A DNA stretch of 27,400 nt from JASSUD01 sp031963045 (GTDB lineage Bacteria > Pseudomonadota > Gammaproteobacteria > Burkholderiales > Burkholderiaceae): the NCBI GenBank assembly GCA_031963045.1, contig JASSUK010000024.1:1-27400 (forward strand), written 5' to 3'. The translations under genes were made by a program, and so were the position numbers. Shown here in pieces: positions 24,842 to 27,400 of this stretch (the stretch's first letter is position 1; the number at the start of each line of letters is the position of its first letter). The notes under the pieces were generated by a model. That model was not told the DNA's origin. It ran no database searches and saw nothing but the letters and a program-made list of their open reading frames with translations.

Positions 24842-26986
24842 TTGTCTGCTTCTGCCTCAGCTTCCTCTTCCTCTTCGGCCCAACTCAATCCCGCACAACG
24901 CGAAGCGGTAAAGTATACCGAAGGTCCTTGTCTGGTTTTAGCAGGAGCCGGAAGCGGTAAGACACGCGTGATTACGCAAAAAATTGCTTATCTCATAGAA
25001 GAAAAAGGATTCGAGCCTAAGCATATCGCAGCCGTCACCTTTACCAATAAAGCGGCTGCTGAAATGCGCGACCGTATAGGAAAGTTGCTCACCGGTAAAA
25101 CCCTTTCAGCCCCAGGTAAAGTAGGAAAACCTGTACCCGTCAAGCAACTCACCGTATGTACATTCCACTCTCTGGGTCTGCGCATTTTGCGCGAAGAAGC
25201 AGAGCGTATAGGTTTAAGCGCCCAGTTTTCAATCATGGATAGCAGCGATGGGTACGCTATTTTGCAAGAACACCTTGCAACGACCGACAAAAGCTTAATT
25301 CGCAGCACACAAAATCAAATTTCATTATGGAAAAACGCGCTCATCTCCCCACAAGTGGCCTTAGAACAAGCAGAAGATGAATCTACGCAACAAGCTGCTT
25401 TGGCATACCGCTATTACCTCGCTACGTTGCAAGCTTACCAGGCAGTGGATTTTGATGACTTGATTCGTTTACCCACCGAACTCTTTTCTACACAAGAAAT
25501 AGTGTGCGAGCGCTGGAGTAATCGGCTGCGCTACATACTCATCGATGAGTACCAAGACACCAATACTTGCCAATACACGCTCCTCAAACATCTAGCCGGC
25601 ACACGCGCAGCCTTTACCGCCGTGGGCGATGATGACCAAGCGATTTATGGCTGGCGCGGCGCTACGCTAGATAACCTTAAGCAATTACAAACCGATTTTC
25701 CACAGTTACACGTCGTTAAGCTTGAACAAAATTACCGCTCCACCACCCGCATATTAAACGCCGCGAACCAAGTCATCTCTAATAACCCGAAACTCTTTGA
25801 AAAAAGTCTGTGGAGTGAGCACGGGTGTGGCGATGCTATTGCAGTAGATCCAGCCAATGATGAGGAGCATGAAGCAGAATCCGTCGTTTTTCGACTATCT
25901 GCCCATCGTTTTGATCGACGTGCGGCCTTTCGAGATTATGCAATTTTGTATCGCGGCAATTTTCAGGCACGGCTTTTTGAACAAGTACTACGACGTGAGC
26001 GCATACCGTATACGCTCTCAGGCGGGCAGTCTTTTTTTGAAAAAGCGGAAATTAAAGATATATGCGCGTATTTACGATTGATCGCCAATGATCAAGACAA
26101 TCCAGCTTTCATTCGCGCCATCACGACCCCACGACGAGGCATCGGGAATGCAACGTTAGAAGCACTTGGCAATTTTGCTAATCAAGCAAAAACCAGCTTA
26201 TTTGAAGCGGTGTATTTAGGAGCCCTTGAAGCACACTTAAACGCACGCCAAATAGAGCCCTTACGCGCTTTTTGTGACTTCATCACCCGCCTTGCAGATC
26301 GCGCTCCCACTGAAGCTGCAACCACTTTGCTAGATGAACTCATGCGCGGCATAGATTACGAAGCGTACCTTTATGCGAGTTTAGATGACCGACAAGCCCA
26401 GTCTAAATGGAAAAATGTATTGGAATTTTTAGAATGGCTCAAACGCAAAGGCACCAAACCTGAACCTTCTATCTTAGAAGCTGCAGCAGGAGAGAATGAG
26501 GCAGACCCGGAGCAAAATATACCGAGTGATAACGATAAAAACTTACTGCAACTTATTCAAACTGTCGCATTAATTTCTTTGCTAGAGGGCCAAGAAAGTG
26601 ATCCGGATGCAGTACATCTATCCACCATCCATGCAGCAAAAGGGCTGGAATACCCTCATGTATTTTTAGTGGGATGCGAGGAAGGCATACTGCCTCATCG
26701 AGGCAACACAGCAAGCTCGAATGAAGAACAAAGTGCCGAACAACACGCGCAACGCATCGAAGAAGAGCGACGTTTAATGTACGTTGCCCTCACCCGTGCC
26801 CAACGCAGTTTGCACCTAAGCTATTGTAAAAAACGCAAACAAGCCAAAGAAACGATATCCTGTGAGCCTTCACGTTTTATCAAAGAAATGCAGCTCGATG
26901 ACCCTACCGCCCACCCAGAAGACCCCCAACCTCTAGCCACCCCAAAAGCGCGGTTGGCTAATTTAAAAGCATTGCTTGGGGGATAA
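24842..26986 (+). CDS. rep: ATP-dependent DNA helicase Rep (UvrD/PcrA superfamily 1A)
   Basis: Rep is a 3'-5' helicase that helps replication forks pass bound proteins. All motifs are present: Walker A (AGAGSGKTRV), TFTNKAAAEM, DEYQDTN, GDDDQAIYGWRG, LEQNYRST, the motif V stretch LSTIHAAKGLEYPHVF, and VALTRAQ. It is about 714 residues from a TTG at 24842, which has GGA six bases upstream and precedes a Ser/Ala-rich leader before LNPAQREAV. The only in-frame ATG upstream (24764) lies inside the R2 element and would add 26 R2-derived and linker residues, with no ribosome site. The true start is uncertain; the rest of the gene is intact. Confidence 0.94.
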   Translation: MSASASASSSSSAQLNPAQREAVKYTEGPCLVLAGAGSGKTRVITQKIAYLIEEKGFEPKHIAAVTFTNKAAAEMRDRIGKLLTGKTLSAPGKVGKPVPVKQLTVCTFHSLGLRILREEAERIGLSAQFSIMDSSDGYAILQEHLATTDKSLIRSTQNQISLWKNALISPQVALEQAEDESTQQAALAYRYYLATLQAYQAVDFDDLIRLPTELFSTQEIVCERWSNRLRYILIDEYQDTNTCQYTLLKHLAGTRAAFTAVGDDDQAIYGWRGATLDNLKQLQTDFPQLHVVKLEQNYRSTTRILNAANQVISNNPKLFEKSLWSEHGCGDAIAVDPANDEEHEAESVVFRLSAHRFDRRAAFRDYAILYRGNFQARLFEQVLRRERIPYTLSGGQSFFEKAEIKDICAYLRLIANDQDNPAFIRAITTPRRGIGNATLEALGNFANQAKTSLFEAVYLGALEAHLNARQIEPLRAFCDFITRLADRAPTEAATTLLDELMRGIDYEAYLYASLDDRQAQSKWKNVLEFLEWLKRKGTKPEPSILEAAAGENEADPEQNIPSDNDKNLLQLIQTVALISLLEGQESDPDAVHLSTIHAAKGLEYPHVFLVGCEEGILPHRGNTASSNEEQSAEQHAQRIEEERRLMYVALTRAQRSLHLSYCKKRKQAKETISCEPSRFIKEMQLDDPTAHPEDPQPLATPKARLANLKALLGG

Positions 26987-27023
26987 ATAGGGTAGGAGAC
27001 CAACCAACTAGAAGCATTATTTA

Positions 27024-27165
27024 GAACGGTAGGTTGGTGGTGACGAAGGAACCCCAACATGCGCACCACTTACCTCTAATCATCGCTTTTGGCATGCGTA
27101 TGCAGGCTTCAAAAGGGCAGTGGTCATTATGTTGGGGTTCGTACCTCACCACCAACCTACCGTTC
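27024..27165. repeat. R1 repeat in inverted arm order (copy 6)
   Basis: Here the arm reading GAACGGTAGGTTGG comes first (27024 onward) and its complement ends at 27165, around a centre with ATCATCGCTTTTGGCATGCG and GCAGGC. That centre equals the leader seen outside the arms at 16211 and 16359, so this copy is turned inside out relative to copies 2 and 4. It fills much of the 302-bp gap between rep and the tRNA gene, in which no gene was found. Confidence 0.9.
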
Positions 27166-27201
27166 TTGGTCTTTTCTTGTGGTTGGTGGAGTTTGGTGAA
27201 T

Positions 27202-27228
27202 CGCTTTTGGCATATGCATGCAAAAGCG
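27202..27228. other. Hairpin upstream of tRNA-Arg
   Basis: CGCTTTTG pairs with CAAAAGCG around an 11-base loop containing ATATGCAT. It has no T tract on the plus strand and resembles the R1 leader (CCAAAAGCG). It is probably an R1 fragment; a promoter or processing role for the tRNA is not supported. Confidence 0.4.
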
Positions 27229-27288
27229 CCAAACTTTCTCTCCAGACTACATGCTAGAATTCGCGGACTTACAAAAGTTCTCTACCAA

Positions 27289-27364
27289 GCGCCCGTAGCT
27301 CAGTGGATAGAATGTTGGCCTCCGAAGCCAAAGGTCGCTGGTTCGATTCCAGCCGGGCGCGCCA
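27289..27364 (+). tRNA. tRNA-Arg (anticodon CCG)
   Basis: The 76-base gene folds as a full cloverleaf with encoded CCA: acceptor GCGCCCG/CGGGCGC, anticodon stem TTGGC/GCCAA with loop CTCCGAA (anticodon CCG at 27322-27324), and a TPsiC arm with GGTTCGATTCC. The D-stem pairs GCTC with GAAT, leaving a C11-A24 mismatch. It decodes CGG. From the last anticodon base onward it is duplicated, inverted, at the left edge of the window. Confidence 0.97.
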
Positions 27365-27400
27365 ATAAATACAAGGGTTTGCGGCAAGTACGTTGACGCC
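27324..27400. repeat. 77-bp terminal inverted repeat, right copy
   Basis: This is the exact reverse complement of positions 1-77. It starts at G36 of the tRNA-Arg, covers the tRNA 3' half and CCA, and runs through 36 further bases to the window edge. Confidence 0.97.

Noticed and set aside
27034..27396. 120-codon open frame over the end of the window
   Set aside because: It runs through an R1 palindrome and the tRNA-Arg gene, so it is not a protein gene.
1..27400. The window as a complete circular replicon
   Set aside because: The ends are inverted, not direct, repeats, so they cannot be joined into a circle; a linear hairpin-ended replicon is also unsupported because no replication gene beyond rep helicase is present.

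Overview
The window looks like a piece of a Burkholderiales genome, probably Burkholderiaceae. The queuosine genes, the QueE with a C-x14-C-x2-C cluster motif, the Rep helicase and the glycine-cleavage proteins all have that flavour. Base composition is moderate, palindromic repeats sit in many gaps, and a host-interaction secretion system is present. Together these fit a host-associated lineage such as the fungal endosymbionts related to Mycoavidus or Glomeribacter. That placement is inference; the sequence carries no rRNA or other decisive marker.

Positions 141-9000, minus strand, hold part of a type III secretion locus of the Salmonella SPI-2/LEE (Ssa-Esc) kind. In transcription order it contains: a coiled-coil SseA-like candidate, a hydrophilic translocator or filament/tip protein (SseB position), a TPR chaperone (SscA/SycD), the two hydrophobic translocators (SseC and SseD types), the inner-ring protein SctD, an SsaE/EscE-like small protein, an SsaB/SpiC/SepD-like protein, and the secretin SctC. 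Upstream lies a large hybrid histidine kinase (9279-12488) in the place one would expect an SsrA-like regulator. The export apparatus, ATPase, needle and response regulator are not in the window.

Positions 12543-14435, plus strand, are queC-queE-queD (preQ0 synthesis). They converge on a SCO/PCuAC pair (minus, 14479-15640) for copper delivery to cytochrome oxidase. Positions 15790-18122 hold two unrecognised plus-strand genes separated by a repeat-packed gap; the larger is Ser-rich, has a 47-residue internal duplication and an SH3-ligand-like motif, and is a candidate secreted effector. A strong terminator separates it from sdaA.

Positions 18228-24579, minus strand, are gcvT-gcvH-gcvP followed by sdaA. 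This set turns glycine into one-carbon units and serine into pyruvate. The divergent rep helicase follows (24842-26986), then a palindromic gap and a tRNA-Arg(CCG).

Two repeat families recur between genes. R1 is a long inverted-repeat family (arms about 45-70 bp) seen at six places. R2 is a MITE-like element of about 148 bp with 30-bp inverted ends and CTAG borders, seen twice, with short collapsed or solo remnants at the stop codons of sdaA and queE. The two window ends are an exact 77-bp inverted repeat that starts at the last anticodon base of the tRNA-Arg gene. This is either a real duplicated tRNA-end attachment region, or that repeat seen through an assembly-graph node.
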